Positions 5,666 through 6,130 of a stretch of 6,130 nt of DNA are shown in pieces. The notes below the pieces were generated by a model. It saw only the letters and a list, made by a program, of their open reading frames with translations, was not told where the DNA came from and did not search any database. A program made the position numbers and the translations under genes. Position 1 is the stretch's first letter; each line of letters begins with the position of its first letter. The stretch comes from an uncultured Bacilli bacterium (GTDB taxonomy: Bacteria; Bacillota_I; Bacilli_A; RF39; UBA660): positions 1-6,130 of the forward strand of contig CAJONL010000150.1 in assembly GCA_905235875.1 (NCBI GenBank), in the 5' to 3' direction.

Positions 5666-5694
5666 TTGATTATTATTTAAAATTAATATACAAT
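5666..5694 (+). promoter_or_regulatory. Sigma-A-type promoter for the thioredoxin-like gene
   Basis: TTGATT at 5666-5671, a 17-base spacer, then TACAAT at 5689-5694. Predicted start is near 5701, with a leader of about 27 bases containing the GAGG site at 5717-5720. I see no hairpin terminator between the transporter stop and this promoter, so read-through from priA is also possible. Confidence 0.6.
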
Positions 5695-5727
5695 ATATTT
5701 TGTATTATAAGAAAAAGAGGCGATATT

Positions 5728-6130
5728 ATGAAAAATCATTTTGGTTTAGTTATTTTTGTGGCAATTGTTGCAATTTTAGTAGTAGTGGCACTTCTTCCAA
5801 CTGATGAAGATAAATACTTAAAGGAAATTACAGTTAAAGAGGTAAAAGAAAAAATAGATAAGAAAGATAATTTTATTTTATATACTAAGCAAACTGATTG
5901 TGAACATTGTAAAGTATTTACTCCAAGATTTGCAAGTTCTTTGAAAGATTTTAAGCAAGAAGCTTTTGTTGTTAATTTAACTAATTTGAGTGATGATGAT
6001 AAAACAGAATATGAAAAACTTACTAAGGTAAATGGTACTCCTACTGTTCTTTTTTATAAAAATGGACAAAAGAGTTTAATTACTATTGATGGTGAACAGT
6101 CTAAAGATAGAATTAAATCCAAGTTAAAAA
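5728..6130 (+). CDS. Membrane-anchored thioredoxin-like protein (3' end cut by window)
   Basis: The 134 visible codons encode a short N-terminus (MKNHFG), a hydrophobic segment (about 6-23, GLVIFVAIVAILVVVALL) and a thioredoxin fold from about residue 35 onward. The redox motif is Cys58-Glu-His-Cys61 within the strand-turn FILYTKQTDCEHC. The cis-Pro loop is NGTPTVLFYKNGQ (Pro105), as in thioredoxins. Acidic residues directly after the hydrophobic stretch favour the catalytic domain outside the membrane. Such proteins exchange thiols and disulfides in extracytoplasmic substrates; oxidation versus reduction cannot be decided here. CEHC differs from both CGPC (thioredoxin) and CPHC (DsbA), although it shares the His before the second Cys with DsbA. 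The start is ATG at 5728 with AGAGG just upstream. The frame is open to the right edge and should end soon after, judging by family length. Confidence 0.85.
   Translation, partial: MKNHFGLVIFVAIVAILVVVALLPTDEDKYLKEITVKEVKEKIDKKDNFILYTKQTDCEHCKVFTPRFASSLKDFKQEAFVVNLTNLSDDDKTEYEKLTKVNGTPTVLFYKNGQKSLITIDGEQSKDRIKSKLK

Overview
The window is very AT-rich DNA, roughly a quarter G+C by eye. It has purine-rich Shine-Dalgarno sites, sigma-A-type promoters, TTG and ATG starts, and compact gene packing. PriA and ribosomal protein L28 are bacterial. The rpe / rpmB / priA association, the outer-membrane-free style of surface proteins and the base composition point to a low-GC Firmicute (Bacillota), probably an uncultured gut-type Bacilli, Mollicutes-related or clostridial lineage. 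I cannot fix the genus. Every visible Trp codon is TGG and no gene uses TGA, so the sequence does not decide between genetic codes 11 and 4.

Layout, left to right. (1) The 3' end of a ribulose-phosphate 3-epimerase-like gene (+) runs in from the left edge. It converges on rpmB (-), which encodes a short cysteine-free L28, and two candidate intrinsic terminators lie between them. (2) A 131-base divergent intergenic region carries a good rpmB promoter and a perfect 12-bp inverted repeat. (3) Two surface-protein genes (+) follow. One is a 253-aa single-pass protein with a beta-rich, TasA-like ectodomain. The other is a 421-aa secreted or anchored protein with three Listeria-Bacteroides (InlB B-type) repeats and its own near-consensus promoter. 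(4) priA (+) follows an extended -10 promoter, and a short formate/nitrite-transporter-family gene sits 21 bases downstream, probably co-transcribed. (5) A membrane-anchored thioredoxin-like gene (+) has its own promoter and runs off the right edge.

Functionally this is a housekeeping neighbourhood (pentose phosphate epimerase, ribosomal protein, replication restart helicase) interrupted by two cell-surface genes. In Bacillus subtilis, priA, rpe and rpmB also lie in one neighbourhood, with other genes between them, so this looks like a rearranged version with an accessory insertion. The surface proteins contain paired cysteines and the last gene encodes an apparently extracytoplasmic CxxC protein, which suggests, without proving, oxidative folding outside the cell. 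No tRNA, rRNA, CRISPR array, transposase or riboswitch was recognised, and no gene-free stretch exceeds 300 bases. I do not see a clearly new multi-gene system. The best leads are the operator-like inverted repeat, the unassigned cysteine-bearing C-terminal domain of the repeat protein, and the placement of the surface-gene pair.
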